Positions 25,758-36,109 of a stretch of DNA of 64,000 nt are shown in pieces. The notes under the pieces were generated by a model. That model made no database searches. It was not told the DNA's origin and was given only the letters and a program-made list of their open reading frames with translations. Every line of letters starts with the position of its first letter. Position 1 is the stretch's first letter. The stretch comes from Hahella sp. HN01 (lineage in GTDB: Bacteria; Pseudomonadota; Gammaproteobacteria; Pseudomonadales; Oleiphilaceae), in contig NZ_JAHMIN010000005.1 of the NCBI RefSeq assembly GCF_018986435.1, positions 96,503-160,502 on the forward strand, written 5' to 3'. Position numbers and translations under genes: made by a program.

Positions 25758-26306
25758 ATGAAAAAAATCGAATACGGTGCAGGCGTTTTCGCCATTCAAG
25801 GGTTTCTAACGCCGCCAGAGTGCGACGCTTATATTTCCGACAGTGAAGCAATGGGATACGACGAAGCGGAGATTCAAACCGCGCGCGGGTCGCAGATGTA
25901 CAAAGATATCCGTAATAACGATCGCGTTATTTTTGACGACGCCGTCATGGCGGATAATATCTTCAACCGAATCAAAGCCATGCTGCCGCAGGAAGTGGAC
26001 GGCTGGGAACTGATCGGCTTGAACGAACGCTTGCGCTTCTATCGCTATGAACCCGGCCAGTACTTCAAATGGCATCGCGATGGCTCATACGCCCGCAGCG
26101 AGAAAGAAGCGAGTCTACTGTCATTCTTGATCTTTCTGAATGAAGACTACGAAGGTGGAGAAATCGCCTTCCGCTGGGACAAAATCAAACCCGAAAAAGG
26201 CTCCGTGGTAGTATTTCCCCATGCCACAATGCATCAAGGCTCCACTGTCGAAAGCGGCGTTAAATATGTGCTGCGCACGGATGTGATGTATCGGGAAATA
26301 GCGTAG
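25758..26306 (+). CDS. 2-oxoglutarate/Fe(II) oxygenase, prolyl-4-hydroxylase-like
   Basis: A 182-residue single-domain dioxygenase. The jelly-roll core shows LRFYRYEPGQYFKWHRDGSY with the HxD iron ligands H106 and D108, a distal His in FPHATMHQGSTV (H159 likely), and a 2-oxoglutarate-binding basic residue in GVKYVLRTDVMY (R173). The sequence resembles P4H-like oxygenases acting on protein or small-molecule substrates. AGGAG lies about 14 bases upstream of the ATG. There are no neighbours that suggest the substrate. Confidence 0.9.
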   Translation: MKKIEYGAGVFAIQGFLTPPECDAYISDSEAMGYDEAEIQTARGSQMYKDIRNNDRVIFDDAVMADNIFNRIKAMLPQEVDGWELIGLNERLRFYRYEPGQYFKWHRDGSYARSEKEASLLSFLIFLNEDYEGGEIAFRWDKIKPEKGSVVVFPHATMHQGSTVESGVKYVLRTDVMYREIA

Positions 26307-26339
26307 CCTTTATATTCCTCAATTCTATGTGGTATTTCG

Positions 26340-26567
26340 ATGGAAGATATACTTGTCCTTCTCCTTAGACTGCTGGGCGTCATTGCGCAAGGCGTGTTCT
26401 ATTTCGTGATGGAGTTTCTGATCAAAGGTCCGGGATATCTGATCCATCGGCTATTCGCCGGTAAACATGCCGACCCGGAAGGATTATTTGCGTTTGTGTT
26501 TGGGATACTGTTTTGGGTTGTCGTGGGATTCGTTTGCTATTTCGTCTACAAAGCCTTTCTCAGTTAG
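26340..26567 (+). CDS. Small membrane protein of unknown function
   Basis: A 75-residue protein with two strongly hydrophobic segments (ILVLLLRLLGVIAQGVFYFV and GLFAFVFGILFWVVVGFVCY) joined by a basic loop, so it is probably an inner-membrane hairpin. No family is recognised. It begins 33 bases after the oxygenase on the same strand. No strong ribosome site is visible. Confidence 0.55.
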   Translation: MEDILVLLLRLLGVIAQGVFYFVMEFLIKGPGYLIHRLFAGKHADPEGLFAFVFGILFWVVVGFVCYFVYKAFLS

Positions 26568-26634
26568 CTATTGAATTAATGGTTCATTCTGCCCGTTATT
26601 ACCTCTCTATCTCACGCTCTTCGAGAAAATAATA

Positions 26635-27447
26635 GTGCTGTATAAAATAAGTTTTAGACCTGACGCTTCCAGGGACTTTGACATGACGGAAGCCAAGGAG
26701 GTTTTTGAAAATTACCTCGCGGCTATGCTGAAAAATGGTCAAATATTTGGTGATTATTATATCGTTTCCCAAAACGGAGCTTTGCATGCATACGCTAACC
26801 TTCAGGGCGCACAAGCCATGCATCGTAAACATCATAGTCAGTTTGGGCTTGATTGTTTGGCGAAGATAAATGCACTTTTCGGCACTCATCCACACTGGGA
26901 GTGTTTGGAGGATATGCAGGAAGAAGAATTTGATTGGCGTACTTCTTCGTCGCTGATTCTAGCCACGGATATGTTTGCTGAAGGGGCTTCTCTACGGAGA
27001 GAAGGTGATGGCAAAGGGGTTCCGCTTTATCACCTTCCTGTGTCTGACGAAGTCAGGGAAAATATTTACCGTTGGAACTTGTCGTATCAAGCTCATGATC
27101 AGCTCTGGATAGATAGCGGCTCTCTTGAAATACCCGCTTACAAGGAGATGACGGATGTTAATAGCGAACTGTCCGAGATGGGAAGGGAATACTGCCGACT
27201 AATAGAGTTGGCGACTGATCTGCCTACCTATTATTTTCTGTATCGTTATTGGGGGCGTGGCCAGGATGAAGCGCATCGCAAATGCCCGGGCTGCGGTGGC
27301 CGTTGGCGTACTTCAGAGCCGCTTGATGGACGACGCGAATACTGGCTTTTCCCATTCAAATGTGACCCTTGCCGTCTTGTTTCCGGCGCAGGCGTCGAAA
27401 TGGATGATGACGACCTCGCACTCATTGGCGAGTGGACAGGCCGATAG
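26635..27447 (+). CDS. DUF2310 zinc-ribbon protein, copy 1
   Basis: A 270-residue protein of the DUF2310 type (zinc-ribbon, possibly nucleic-acid-binding). The C-terminus carries the ribbon CPGCGGRWRT ... FKCDPCRLVS, giving two CxxC pairs. The N-terminal part is alpha/beta without a recognised catalytic motif. LIELATDLPTYYFLYRYWGR is shared almost exactly with the next gene, so the two are tandem paralogues. The start is GTG 26635; the ribosome site is weak. It is cytoplasmic and of unknown function. Confidence 0.82.
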   Translation: MLYKISFRPDASRDFDMTEAKEVFENYLAAMLKNGQIFGDYYIVSQNGALHAYANLQGAQAMHRKHHSQFGLDCLAKINALFGTHPHWECLEDMQEEEFDWRTSSSLILATDMFAEGASLRREGDGKGVPLYHLPVSDEVRENIYRWNLSYQAHDQLWIDSGSLEIPAYKEMTDVNSELSEMGREYCRLIELATDLPTYYFLYRYWGRGQDEAHRKCPGCGGRWRTSEPLDGRREYWLFPFKCDPCRLVSGAGVEMDDDDLALIGEWTGR

Positions 27448-27483
27448 TTATTAGGAGCGGTAAAGCCTGGTAAGGAGAGAGTC

Positions 27484-28302
27484 TTGATTCTACATAAAGT
27501 AACCTTCGGTTCGCTGGTTAATGACGATAAAGATGAGGCGCTGGAGCTGGCGTTCAACTTTCTCTCTACGCTTGCACATAATGGGCAGGTGAATGTAGAC
27601 GATTATGTCTGTGCAGTTCAGCAGGGGCTTGTTTGCGCATATGTTAATACGCTTGGACCCAGCGCCACGGAGCTGAGGTTTTATAACCGTTATGGTTTGA
27701 GTTTATTGGAAGGGCTTAAACGATATTTCGGTGGTGAACCAGTTTGGGAAATATTGGAGGATAACGCGCCAAAGAAAGAAGCCTCGTGGAAAGGCGCGCC
27801 ATTCCTGTACTTGCATACGCTCGATAATGGCGGCGAGTCGCCGTTATATCGGGGCGACAATGGAGAAAATATCACCCTGTACACTGTCCCTTTCGATGCA
27901 GACGAACGTGAGCAGGCTTATTTCTGGCAGCGGAATTACCGCCAGTGTGACTCGATTTGGATGAGATCCGCTGTGCTTGAGTCAGAAACCTACAAGGAAC
28001 TTGCCGACGTCAATAGTGCGCTGACTTTGGCTGGGAAGGAAGTTTGCCGGCTCATTGAACACGCTACCGGCGTACCTACGTACTACTTTCTCTTTCGGTA
28101 TTGGGGCCGACGCAAACATGAGGAAAAACGCAGGTGTCCGGGGTGCGGTGGAGATTGGCGGACAGGTCATTCTATTGAGAGGGGCGGCGACCTCTGGTTA
28201 TTCCCCTACCAATGCGAACCCTGCAGGCTGGTCGGCAGTCACGCGTTAGCGGATGACGATGAGCGTCGTGCTTCCATTGGTGAATGGAAGGGCGCTAAGT
28301 AG
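27484..28302 (+). CDS. DUF2310 zinc-ribbon protein, copy 2
   Basis: A 272-residue tandem paralogue of the preceding gene. It ends CPGCGGDWRT ... YQCEPCRLVGSH with the same two CxxC pairs and has LIEHATGVPTYYFLFRYWGR in the same place. The start is TTG 27484, supported by AAGGAG seven or so bases before it. The gap of 36 bases suggests one transcript. Divergence is highest in the N-terminal half, so the duplication is not recent. Confidence 0.82.
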   Translation: MILHKVTFGSLVNDDKDEALELAFNFLSTLAHNGQVNVDDYVCAVQQGLVCAYVNTLGPSATELRFYNRYGLSLLEGLKRYFGGEPVWEILEDNAPKKEASWKGAPFLYLHTLDNGGESPLYRGDNGENITLYTVPFDADEREQAYFWQRNYRQCDSIWMRSAVLESETYKELADVNSALTLAGKEVCRLIEHATGVPTYYFLFRYWGRRKHEEKRRCPGCGGDWRTGHSIERGGDLWLFPYQCEPCRLVGSHALADDDERRASIGEWKGAK

Positions 28303-28415
28303 CCGTTTGGCGAGTGTTTCCGCGTTTATTTGTATCCTGGAATTGATGGTCTATTCTGGTTAGTTTGTAAGGCTGCTCGTTAGGAGCGGCGTGGACTGAG
28401 CCTTTGGAGTTGGAA

Positions 28416-28871
28416 ATGCGGAAGTTGGCGGTGATTTTCTTGTTGTGTTCAGGGATGGCGAATGCGGGTATCTATAAGTGTACGGATGCGTCGGGCAATA
28501 TGACGTTTTCGGATCGTCCCTGTCCGGGGCAGAAGCAGGAGCAAATCAAAAAGGATGCGGCGCCTGTTGCTACAGACGATGAGGGTTCTGCGTCCGGGGA
28601 AGCATTAGGGTCTGATTTCTGTTCTAAATCCATCAGCAATGGCAAAGACTGGCTCTCGAGCATGCGCGACGTCGCCAGGAAAAACCTGAACTCCGGCCAC
28701 ATGACGCAGGCGCAATACGATCAGGGCATGCCTGAATTGAAGCGCATCGAAAGCAAGTTGACCCAGCGCGAATGCTCGCAGGCAAAAGGTAAGCAACGCC
28801 AGTTCTTCGAGTGTATCAATGACGCGTCCAATCACATCGCCCAGTGCATGAGCACCTATCGGCCTTATTAA
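28416..28871 (+). CDS. Exported DUF4124-domain protein
   Basis: A 151-residue exported protein. The signal peptide MRKLAVIFLLCSGMANA precedes a DUF4124 motif (GIYKCTDASGNMTFSDRPCPG), a short beta-rich module common in gammaproteobacterial secreted proteins. The C-terminal part is helical with four Cys likely in disulfides (FCSKS, RECSQ, FECIND, QCMSTY). ATG 28416 has GGAG seven bases upstream, so it is preferred to the in-frame TTG at 28404. Function unknown. Confidence 0.82.
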   Translation: MRKLAVIFLLCSGMANAGIYKCTDASGNMTFSDRPCPGQKQEQIKKDAAPVATDDEGSASGEALGSDFCSKSISNGKDWLSSMRDVARKNLNSGHMTQAQYDQGMPELKRIESKLTQRECSQAKGKQRQFFECINDASNHIAQCMSTYRPY

Positions 28872-28890
28872 TCCCTTAAAACGTCGGGCG

Positions 28891-30840
28891 TCACACTACA
28901 AATTCAGACACCTGCCGCCGCAAGTCCGACACGGACTGCTGGATACTGGCTCCGGCCTGGGCGGATTCGGCGGCGGACTGCTGGGTGCGCTCTGACGCGT
29001 CGGCGATATTGACGATGTTGCGGTTGATCTCCTCCGCAACGCCGCTCTGTTCTTCCGCCATTGAGGCGATCTCGGTAGTGCGATCGTACAGACCAATCAC
29101 CAACTGGTTGATGTTCTCCAGACTGCTGTCCGACTCGGTGAATGCCTCACTGGAGCGCTTGGCCCGCTCTGAGGCGGCGCTGATGGAGCGCACTGCGCTC
29201 TGACTGCCGCTTTGCAGGCTGTCTATGCGGTTTTGAATCTCTGTGGTGGACTGCTGGGTTTTATTGGCGAGAGTGCGCACTTCATCCGCCACCACCGCGA
29301 AACCGCGCCCGCTGTCTCCCGCCCGCGCAGCCTCGATGGCGGCGTTAAGCGCGAGCAGGTTGGTTTGTTCGGCGATGGTGCGTATCACCAGCAATACGGA
29401 GCCGATTTCTTTGCTGTGAGAGTCGAGTTGATTGACGACTTCTTCCGCGTTGCTCATCTCTGATTGCAGCGAGTGCAACATATTGCGCAGATTATGCGAG
29501 ATAGAGCCGGACTTCTTGGTTTCCGACTTGATGTGATCGACGTCGTTGGCCACCAGTTGCACATGCTCCGCCACATGATGAATGCTGCTGGACATCTCTG
29601 AGATGGCGGAAGAGATCTGTTCGATTTCCTGCTTTTGATGCGCCACGGCTTCATCGGCGTGCTGGGTGTTCTGCTTTAATTCATCAGATTGCGACGAAGC
29701 CAGTTCCGCGGATTTATTCACGTTCAACACGATTTTCTGTATCCGCTCGATAAAGACGTTGAGGCCTTTGCCCACGTCGGCGATTTCGTCATTGCCCTGA
29801 ATTCTCACCCGTTGCGTCAGGTCCGCCTCACCCTCGGCGATGTTCCAGATGGCTTTGCTCAGCACATCCACCTTCAACACCACCCGTACGCCCAGCACCA
29901 GTGATATGAGCACGACCAAAATAACTCCCGCTGCAAGAGAAGCCGTAGTCAGACTGCCGATTAACGACTCCGCCCCTTCGCGAATCTGCAGGACGGCGGA
30001 AGAGATGGATTCGTCCGTTTGCGTTTCGGTGTTTTTCAGAGATAACCGTAGCGCCTCTGATACCCGCGACAATTCACTGCCGAGCACATTGGCCACCGCC
30101 ACTTTGCTCTGGTTGGTAAGATCTGAGAACTGGCCTTTCAGGCGCTCCATTTGTCCGTCGATGCGGGAAGTGCTGACGCCAACTACAAACTGGCCGATCA
30201 CGGCGCCCTGGGGCGCGATATCCGTACGAATGACGACGATGCCGGGATCTTTCTCCGCCGCATCGATGACCTTGGCCAGCGAGCCTTTGCCTTCGCCCTG
30301 TTTGATCAGCTCCTGCACTTTCTCATCGGTGCGGTCGACATAGCGGGTCAACTGCTCCGGCTCCTGGCCGAAAAAGCCATAAAAGCCGGCGAACACGATG
30401 GAATCGCTGTTGTCCACCAACTGCGCCAGGCGCGTCAATTCGGGAGTGTCCCGGTCCCAGATAGCGGGCGGGGCGATAGCGGCGACGATGCCGGTGAGGT
30501 TCTTAACCCCTTCATCCAGGGTCTGTCGCAGATTCTGGGCGATATCTTTACGTTGAGTCTCCAACTGCGCGCCCAGCTTGCTCTGTAGCTGCTGTTGGGC
30601 GTTGTCGGACATGGTCTGTAATTGCGTGGCGACGGTGCTTTCCGCCGCGCTCAACTCAGTGCTGACCTTCTGGCGGCTGTCACGCAGGCCGGATTCGACC
30701 TCTTTGACCAGATTGTTTAACTGAAATTGTCCGAGCAGAATATTGGCGACAATCTGCAGCGCCACCGCAACGCACAACACGATAAGCACCGGCCGCAACA
30801 GCCGGGTGGTGAAAAAACGCAGCAATTTAGGCATAGACAT
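28891..30840 (-). CDS. Methyl-accepting chemotaxis protein
   Basis: A 649-residue transmembrane chemoreceptor. TM1 is near residues 12-32, and the periplasmic region is about 250 residues and helical, with heptad-like Gln/Ser-rich segments. TM2 is near 300-320 ([21 protein letters not shown]), followed by a HAMP linker and a signalling domain whose hairpin tip contains [20 protein letters not shown] and [12 protein letters not shown]. It should control a CheA/CheW pathway; the ligand is unknown. The start may be ATG 30834, which sits six bases after GGGG, rather than 30840. It stands alone, not in a che operon. Confidence 0.94.
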   Translation of the reverse strand: MSMPKLLRFFTTRLLRPVLIVLCVAVALQIVANILLGQFQLNNLVKEVESGLRDSRQKVSTELSAAESTVATQLQTMSDNAQQQLQSKLGAQLETQRKDIAQNLRQTLDEGVKNLTGIVAAIAPPAIWDRDTPELTRLAQLVDNSDSIVFAGFYGFFGQEPEQLTRYVDRTDEKVQELIKQGEGKGSLAKVIDAAEKDPGIVVIRTDIAPQGAVIGQFVVGVSTSRIDGQMERLKGQFSDLTNQSKVAVANVLGSELSRVSEALRLSLKNTETQTDESISSAVLQIREGAESLIGSLTTASLAAGVILVVLISLVLGVRVVLKVDVLSKAIWNIAEGEADLTQRVRIQGNDEIADVGKGLNVFIERIQKIVLNVNKSAELASSQSDELKQNTQHADEAVAHQKQEIEQISSAISEMSSSIHHVAEHVQLVANDVDHIKSETKKSGSISHNLRNMLHSLQSEMSNAEEVVNQLDSHSKEIGSVLLVIRTIAEQTNLLALNAAIEAARAGDSGRGFAVVADEVRTLANKTQQSTTEIQNRIDSLQSGSQSAVRSISAASERAKRSSEAFTESDSSLENINQLVIGLYDRTTEIASMAEEQSGVAEEINRNIVNIADASERTQQSAAESAQAGASIQQSVSDLRRQVSEFVV

Positions 30841-30983
30841 CCCCAGAAAGTACTGACAAACGGCGCAAAGCCCCCTCGCGTCCTGAAGGAAGAGAAGGGG
30901 ACTTTTGTCAAAAACCTTCTTTAAGAATAGTCTATCCCACTGTTTTGGCTAAAAATAATGCTAAATCTTAGTGGCTTTGACCG

Positions 30984-31946
30984 TTAAGCCTTACTGGGGC
31001 GCACCGCGTCGTCACCGTAGATGCCGGTGAAAACCTCGCCGTCGCCTTCGCTCCAGCCCCGATACATGCCTTCCGTATTAAAATTCAACACCACTGCGCC
31101 GGTATGATCGATGGCGATCAATCCGCCTTCGCCGCCTCTTGGCTGCAACTCCTCGAACAATACCTGCTGCGCGCACTGCTGCAGCGATTCGCCAAGATAG
31201 CGGTAACGGGCGCACACCTCATGGGCCACGACATGGCGAATAAAGTATTCCCCGTGCCCGGTGGTGGACACGGCGCAACTGCGATTGTCGGCGTAAGCGC
31301 CGCAGCCGATCAGCGGAGAGTCGCCCACACGGCTGTACTTTTTATTGGTCATGCCGCCAGTGGAAGTGGCGGCGGCCAGGTTGCCGGCCTGATCAAAGGC
31401 GACAGCGCCCACGGTGCCGAATTTATAGTCCTCTGCGCCCGGCTCCAGGCTGGGCTTGGCTTTATCCTGAGCCTGACGCCACTGGCTATGGCGCATGGGC
31501 GTGCCGAACCAGGAATTTTCCACCTGGGGCAATCCCATCGCTTTGGCGAAACGATCAGCGCCTTCGCCCGCCAACAGGACGTGTTCGGATTTGTTCATGA
31601 CCGCGCGGGCCACAGTCACAGGGTTCGGGCTGTTGCGGATGCCCGCCACGGCGCCGGCTTTCAGGGTAGCTCCGTCCATGATGGAGGCGTCCAGCTCATG
31701 ATCGCCATCATAGTTATAGACGGAGCCTTTGCCGGCGTTGAACCACTCGCTGTTCTCCAACTCGCGCACCGCCGCTTCGACGGCGTCCAGGCTGGTTCCT
31801 CCCTGGGCTAATATCTGTTTGCCCGCCATGACCGCCTGCCGCAGGGCGGCGTGTACTTCGTCCTCCTGGTCCTCTGTGAGCATTCCTTTGGACAAGGTCC
31901 CCGCTCCTCCATGAATGGCGATCGCGTATCGATTCGGCTGCGTCAT
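30984..31946 (-). CDS. Isoaspartyl peptidase / L-asparaginase, Ntn-hydrolase type
   Basis: A 320-residue precursor of the plant-type asparaginase family. It begins YAIAIHGGAGTLSKG, and the self-cleavage and nucleophile site is GTVGAVAFD with Thr178; GNLAAATSTGGMTNKKYSRVGDSPLIGCGAYAD follows in the usual spacing. After autoproteolysis the two chains would form an alpha2-beta2 enzyme hydrolysing beta-aspartyl dipeptides and asparagine. No signal peptide is visible, so it is cytoplasmic. Confidence 0.93.
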   Translation of the reverse strand: MTQPNRYAIAIHGGAGTLSKGMLTEDQEDEVHAALRQAVMAGKQILAQGGTSLDAVEAAVRELENSEWFNAGKGSVYNYDGDHELDASIMDGATLKAGAVAGIRNSPNPVTVARAVMNKSEHVLLAGEGADRFAKAMGLPQVENSWFGTPMRHSQWRQAQDKAKPSLEPGAEDYKFGTVGAVAFDQAGNLAAATSTGGMTNKKYSRVGDSPLIGCGAYADNRSCAVSTTGHGEYFIRHVVAHEVCARYRYLGESLQQCAQQVLFEELQPRGGEGGLIAIDHTGAVVLNFNTEGMYRGWSEGDGEVFTGIYGDDAVRPSKA

Positions 31947-32086
31947 AAAAGTTTCCTGGTTTTCTTGATGAAATACTGCTGGCGCCTGGGGTTTTCCCCA
32001 GTTATCGCCCCAGGCGGGGCTTGTTTAACTGGAGCGTTTTAACAGCAGATCAATATTCCAATTTTCCAGTCAGGGGATCAATCATC

Positions 32087-33265
32087 ATGTTAAACCTTTG
32101 CCGATCGTCTCTCGCCATACGCTATCGGCGCTCTGTGCTGACCATGGCGCTGGCCGTCCTCGCTGCGCCTTTGCTGACGCTGTCGTCAGCGCGCGCTGCG
32201 GAAGGGCTGGCGGATGTTTATCAGCATATTGAGGCCATGCGCATCAGTCGTGAGCTCTGTAACAAGGCGAAATTGTCCGTAGTCAGCGAAGCGACTTTTC
32301 GTGAATGGGCGGAACATAATCAGGTGGCGCAAGTTGATGCAGTAGTGAAACGGCGCATTGAGGATAGCGCTAAAGTGGAACACATACTGGAGTCAGCCAA
32401 ACTCAAACTGCGCCGCTCCCTGGAAAGTAAGATGCCGGGGTTATGTCAGGCGATGGCGGGTGCGATCGCCAGTGATGAATTTAATCTAATCCACAGTTAT
32501 CCCGCATTTTACCGGACACTTAAGGCTTCCCCGCAACACGCGGATGCTGCGCAAACCCCCAAGCAAAAAGGAAGTAAACCTGCGGTGAAGGTGTCCCTTA
32601 TTTCCGCTGAGATGGATAAGTACCTGAAACAGGGGGGCGGCCCGGATTGGGATGAGGTGGAGAAGGTAGTGCTGATCTCCTCGACAAACGGCTTCAACCT
32701 GATATTTAAACCCCAGCTACTGTTCCGTAATGGCGATTTGTATTGTGATTTCGATCTGGCGTTGGAAGACCTGGATGTGGAAGCCTCCAGGCGCGTCCGG
32801 CCCAGAGCCTGGGGAGGATGGAAGGAGCAAGGCGAGACTTATGTTTTCAATATGCCCGGAGACGATCCATGGGAAGTTCCCCAAGTTTACCCGGTATGGC
32901 CGGCGGATAAGGGCGCGAAGCTGGATGGAACCTGGAAAGCAGGCTCAACCATGATCATGCCTAGCGCCGAAATGGGCATGATGGATGTCGTCGCCTCAGC
33001 GCAAACCATCACCTTCACCCGTGACGGACGCTTCGAACTGAACCGCTCTTCCGGCGGCTCCGTGGCGTCTGCAGGCGCGGGCGTCTCCACCTACGCCAAC
33101 GCTGGCGCCGCCGGGAAATATCGCCTGAGCGAATACGCGCTCACCCTGCAGTTTGATGATGGGCGCACCGAGCGCGTCAGCTTTTACCATTTCGACAGCA
33201 AGGGAGGAAAATCCTCCACCGTGGTGGGCATCGCTGGCGTCACCTTTATCAAACAGGATGACTAA
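32087..33265 (+). CDS. Exported protein of unknown function
   Basis: A 392-residue protein with a long signal peptide (MLNLCRSSLAIRYRRSV then a hydrophobic core, cleavage near ARAAE). The N-terminal mature part is helical; the C-terminal 150 residues look beta-rich and lipocalin-like (LDGTWKAGSTM, GKYRLSEYALTLQFDDGRTERVSFYHFD). No family is recognised. The start at 32087 is chosen because the frame upstream to 32021 would place 22 polar residues before the signal peptide. Its 3' end overlaps the convergent binding-protein gene by four bases. Confidence 0.72.
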   Translation: MLNLCRSSLAIRYRRSVLTMALAVLAAPLLTLSSARAAEGLADVYQHIEAMRISRELCNKAKLSVVSEATFREWAEHNQVAQVDAVVKRRIEDSAKVEHILESAKLKLRRSLESKMPGLCQAMAGAIASDEFNLIHSYPAFYRTLKASPQHADAAQTPKQKGSKPAVKVSLISAEMDKYLKQGGGPDWDEVEKVVLISSTNGFNLIFKPQLLFRNGDLYCDFDLALEDLDVEASRRVRPRAWGGWKEQGETYVFNMPGDDPWEVPQVYPVWPADKGAKLDGTWKAGSTMIMPSAEMGMMDVVASAQTITFTRDGRFELNRSSGGSVASAGAGVSTYANAGAAGKYRLSEYALTLQFDDGRTERVSFYHFDSKGGKSSTVVGIAGVTFIKQDD

Positions 33266-34506
33266 TTTTTCGTCAGCGCCATTTGTTCAATGACGGACTC
33301 AAGGGAAAAGTTGTAGGCGGAGATGGTTGGGTTTAAGGCCAGGGAATAGCGGGAGAAGTCGACTTTGCGTATCGTCTGTGGATAGTCCTCCAGACGCTTC
33401 AGCACGGCGATGATCTTGCCGGCATTACGGTGATTGGCCAGCAGCAGTGGGGTGTGAAATACGCTGGTGGCCACCGGGCGACGCCTACCCTGTAAGTGGT
33501 CGAAGGCCAGAATGACCGCCCAGGCGCCTTCGACATAATGGCCTCCGGCGGTAATCGTAAGCGCGCCTTCGCTTACCTGGCGCAGAGAGGTGGGGTTGAT
33601 GTCATAGGAATTGACCCAGACATCCCGCCCTGGCGTGCGCTGGTATTTCTCCAATGCGGCCAGAACGCCTACCGTTGTGCGATAGTTGGCGGACCAAATA
33701 GCGTTGGTGTCAGGAAAGCGCTCCAACAGGCCCATGGTGCGGCTTTCAGCGTCCTCGGCGCTCCAGTCGGTATACACCACCTGATTAAGCGTGACGTCGT
33801 CGAATAAGCCTACCGCCGTGCGCAACCCTTTCTCCCGGGCGATGGCCGGGCCATCGGCGGCGAATCCGTTGACGGCGATCATATTGACCCGGCGTCCGGG
33901 AGCGCTGGCTCTGACATCGCGAATCAATGCGACAGTGACGGCGGTGGCGGAGCCGATATCGTCCGGCAGCAGCTGGGCGATCCAGTGTTCGAAGCGCTGC
34001 TTGGGACTCCCCAGCCTGTCGGCGGCTTCTCCTTCCAGGCCGCTGTTATAGAGCACGCAAATCACCGGAGAGCTCTCGCAGAGGGGGATGAAGGTTTCCG
34101 CCGTCTGCAGAAAGTTCGGAAAAATGATGGCGTCGAACTTACGCCGCTCTTTCAGCAGGCGCTCGAACTGCCGCAGCATTAAGTGGCGGTCGGCGTCGCC
34201 GTCCAGCACGTGCAGTTCCACATCCAGGTCTTCCGCGGCGCTTTGCGCGAACAGCGCCACCCGGCTCCAAAACGGGGTGTCATTGGGAATCAACAGGGCG
34301 AAGCGATATTGTGCAGCGTTTGCAGCGCAGCAATAAAACAGCAGAGCGACCCATAACGACGCGCCTCTGACCACAGATGCCTCTCGATACTTGCAATACA
34401 TGCAGTTTTTGCCGTTCAGCAATTCAAGACAGGAATATGACAAAGTATCGCCTACCTCTGAGGAAAAGCCAAAGCGGTGAGGACGAGCGGAGTGGTCATT
34501 GCTCAC
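33262..34506 (-). CDS. Periplasmic sugar-binding-like protein (Peripla_BP_4 type)
   Basis: A type 1 periplasmic-binding-fold protein. The segment YRFALLIPNDTPFWSRVALFAQSAAEDL followed by DAIIFPNFLQTAETFIPLCESS and VNSYDINPTSLRQVSEGALTITAG matches LacI-like/sugar ABC receptors. A signal peptide appears near VRGASLWVALLFYCCAANA. The true start is uncertain: the frame opens with GTG at 34506, but an ATG at 34401 lies closer to the signal peptide and neither has a good ribosome site. No permease is adjacent, so it may serve a sensor kinase or distant transporter. Confidence 0.75.
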   Translation of the reverse strand: MSNDHSARPHRFGFSSEVGDTLSYSCLELLNGKNCMYCKYREASVVRGASLWVALLFYCCAANAAQYRFALLIPNDTPFWSRVALFAQSAAEDLDVELHVLDGDADRHLMLRQFERLLKERRKFDAIIFPNFLQTAETFIPLCESSPVICVLYNSGLEGEAADRLGSPKQRFEHWIAQLLPDDIGSATAVTVALIRDVRASAPGRRVNMIAVNGFAADGPAIAREKGLRTAVGLFDDVTLNQVVYTDWSAEDAESRTMGLLERFPDTNAIWSANYRTTVGVLAALEKYQRTPGRDVWVNSYDINPTSLRQVSEGALTITAGGHYVEGAWAVILAFDHLQGRRRPVATSVFHTPLLLANHRNAGKIIAVLKRLEDYPQTIRKVDFSRYSLALNPTISAYNFSLESVIEQMALTKN

Positions 34507-34699
34507 TCAAATGGTGCGATATACCGCGGGCATAGTGCATGGTGTTGGGATAACTTGGTGCGTTATACGATTTTCGCCAGCGCCAAAAAAGTGCGTCGTT
34601 AAAGTGATTGAATATCAACTAAATGATTTAAAAGATAAAAATCCGTCAATGGTATGAATGTTGGATTGATGTGGTCAGTTCTTAACCTCGGAGCGGACC

Positions 34700-36061
34700 A
34701 TGAAAGTCAAGATAACGCTAAAGAATCTGGTGAAGGGTATTGTCCTGTCCTGCTGTGTAAGCGGCGCGTTTGCAGCGGAACCGGAGAAGGAAGATCTGAA
34801 GTTCGGTTTCATCAAATTGACGGATATGGCGCCATTGGCGATTGCGCGGGAAAAGGGATTTTTTGAAGACGAAGGTTTGTATGTGGAACTGGAGGCGCAG
34901 GCCAACTGGAAAGTGCTGCTGGACCGGGTGATCACTGGTGAGTTGGACGGCGCGCACATGCTGGCGGGGCAACCGCTGGGCGCCACCATCGGCTTCGGCA
35001 CTCAGGCGCATATTATCACCGCCTTCAGCATGGACTTGAACGGCAACGGCATCACCGTGTCCAATGACGTCTGGCGGGAGATGAAAAAGCATATCCCGAT
35101 GGAGAACGGCAAACCCGTGCATCCTATCAAGGCGGATTACCTCAAGCCGGTTCTGGAGAAGTACCGGAACGAGGGCAAGCCTTTCAAGATGGGCATGGTG
35201 TTTCCCGTCTCCACGCATAACTATGAACTGCGGTACTGGCTGGCGGCGGGCGGGATTCATCCGGGGTATTACGCGCCCCACAGAGGAGACATCACCGGAC
35301 AGATCAATGCCGACGCCCTGTTGTCGGTGACGCCGCCGCCGCAGATGCCGTCAACATTGGAGGCGGGCACTATATTCGGTTACTGCGTGGGCGAACCCTG
35401 GAACCAGCAGGCGGTCTTCAAGGGCATCGGCGTGCCCGTCATCACCGATTACGAACTGTGGAAAAATAATCCTGAGAAAGTCTTTGGCGTTTCCAAAGCC
35501 TGGGCGGATAAGTATCCCAATACCCATATCGCTGTGGTGAAGGCGATGATCCGCGCCGCCAAATGGCTGGATGAAAACAATAACGCCAATCGCCCCGAAG
35601 CGGTGAAAATCCTGTCCCAATCCAATTACGTCGGCGCGGACTACGAGGTGATCGCCAACTCCATGACCGGCGCGTTTGAGTACGAAAAAGGCGATAAGCG
35701 CGCTCTGCCGGACTTCAACGTGTTCTTCCGCTATCACGCCACCTATCCCTATTACTCCGACGCCATCTGGTATCTCACTCAGATGCGCCGTTGGGGCCAG
35801 ATTTCTGAAGCCAAACCTGACAGCTGGTATATGGAAACCGCGAAGCAGGTCTATCGCCCTGATATCTATCGCAAAGCCGCGGAAGCATTGATCGCGGAAG
35901 GCAAGATGGCGAAATCCGACTTCCCTGATTTCGCCAGTGAAGACGGCTTCCGGCCGCCGCAAGCGGAATTCATAGATGGCGTCGCCTATGACGGACGCCA
36001 GCCCAACGCTTATCTCGCCAGCTTCAGCATTGGCTTGAAAGGCGACGAGACGGTGGAATAA
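34700..36061 (+). CDS. nrtA: Nitrate/bicarbonate-type ABC transporter substrate-binding protein
   Basis: A 453-residue exported protein of the NrtA/CmpA class. The signal peptide is residues 1-26. [31 protein letters not shown] is the characteristic opening, with [43 protein letters not shown] and [10 protein letters not shown] in order. It captures nitrate (less likely nitrite or bicarbonate) for the permease and ATPase that follow. CGGAG lies seven bases before the ATG. It is the first gene of a three-gene operon, and a strong palindrome separates it from the permease gene. Confidence 0.9.
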   Translation: MKVKITLKNLVKGIVLSCCVSGAFAAEPEKEDLKFGFIKLTDMAPLAIAREKGFFEDEGLYVELEAQANWKVLLDRVITGELDGAHMLAGQPLGATIGFGTQAHIITAFSMDLNGNGITVSNDVWREMKKHIPMENGKPVHPIKADYLKPVLEKYRNEGKPFKMGMVFPVSTHNYELRYWLAAGGIHPGYYAPHRGDITGQINADALLSVTPPPQMPSTLEAGTIFGYCVGEPWNQQAVFKGIGVPVITDYELWKNNPEKVFGVSKAWADKYPNTHIAVVKAMIRAAKWLDENNNANRPEAVKILSQSNYVGADYEVIANSMTGAFEYEKGDKRALPDFNVFFRYHATYPYYSDAIWYLTQMRRWGQISEAKPDSWYMETAKQVYRPDIYRKAAEALIAEGKMAKSDFPDFASEDGFRPPQAEFIDGVAYDGRQPNAYLASFSIGLKGDETVE

Positions 36062-36068
36062 CGGCCCT

Positions 36069-36088
36069 GCGTCGGGCGCGCCCGACGC
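36069..36088 (+). promoter_or_regulatory. Perfect intercistronic palindrome between nrtA and nrtB
   Basis: A perfect 20-bp inverted repeat with half-site GCGTCGGGCG lies seven bases after the nrtA stop and is followed by TTCTTGG. Such stems after binding-protein genes commonly stabilise the upstream message or partly terminate transcription, giving more binding protein than permease. It could also act as a partial terminator. Confidence 0.65.
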
Positions 36089-36109
36089 TTCTTGGCGTGA
36101 GGACGGAAA

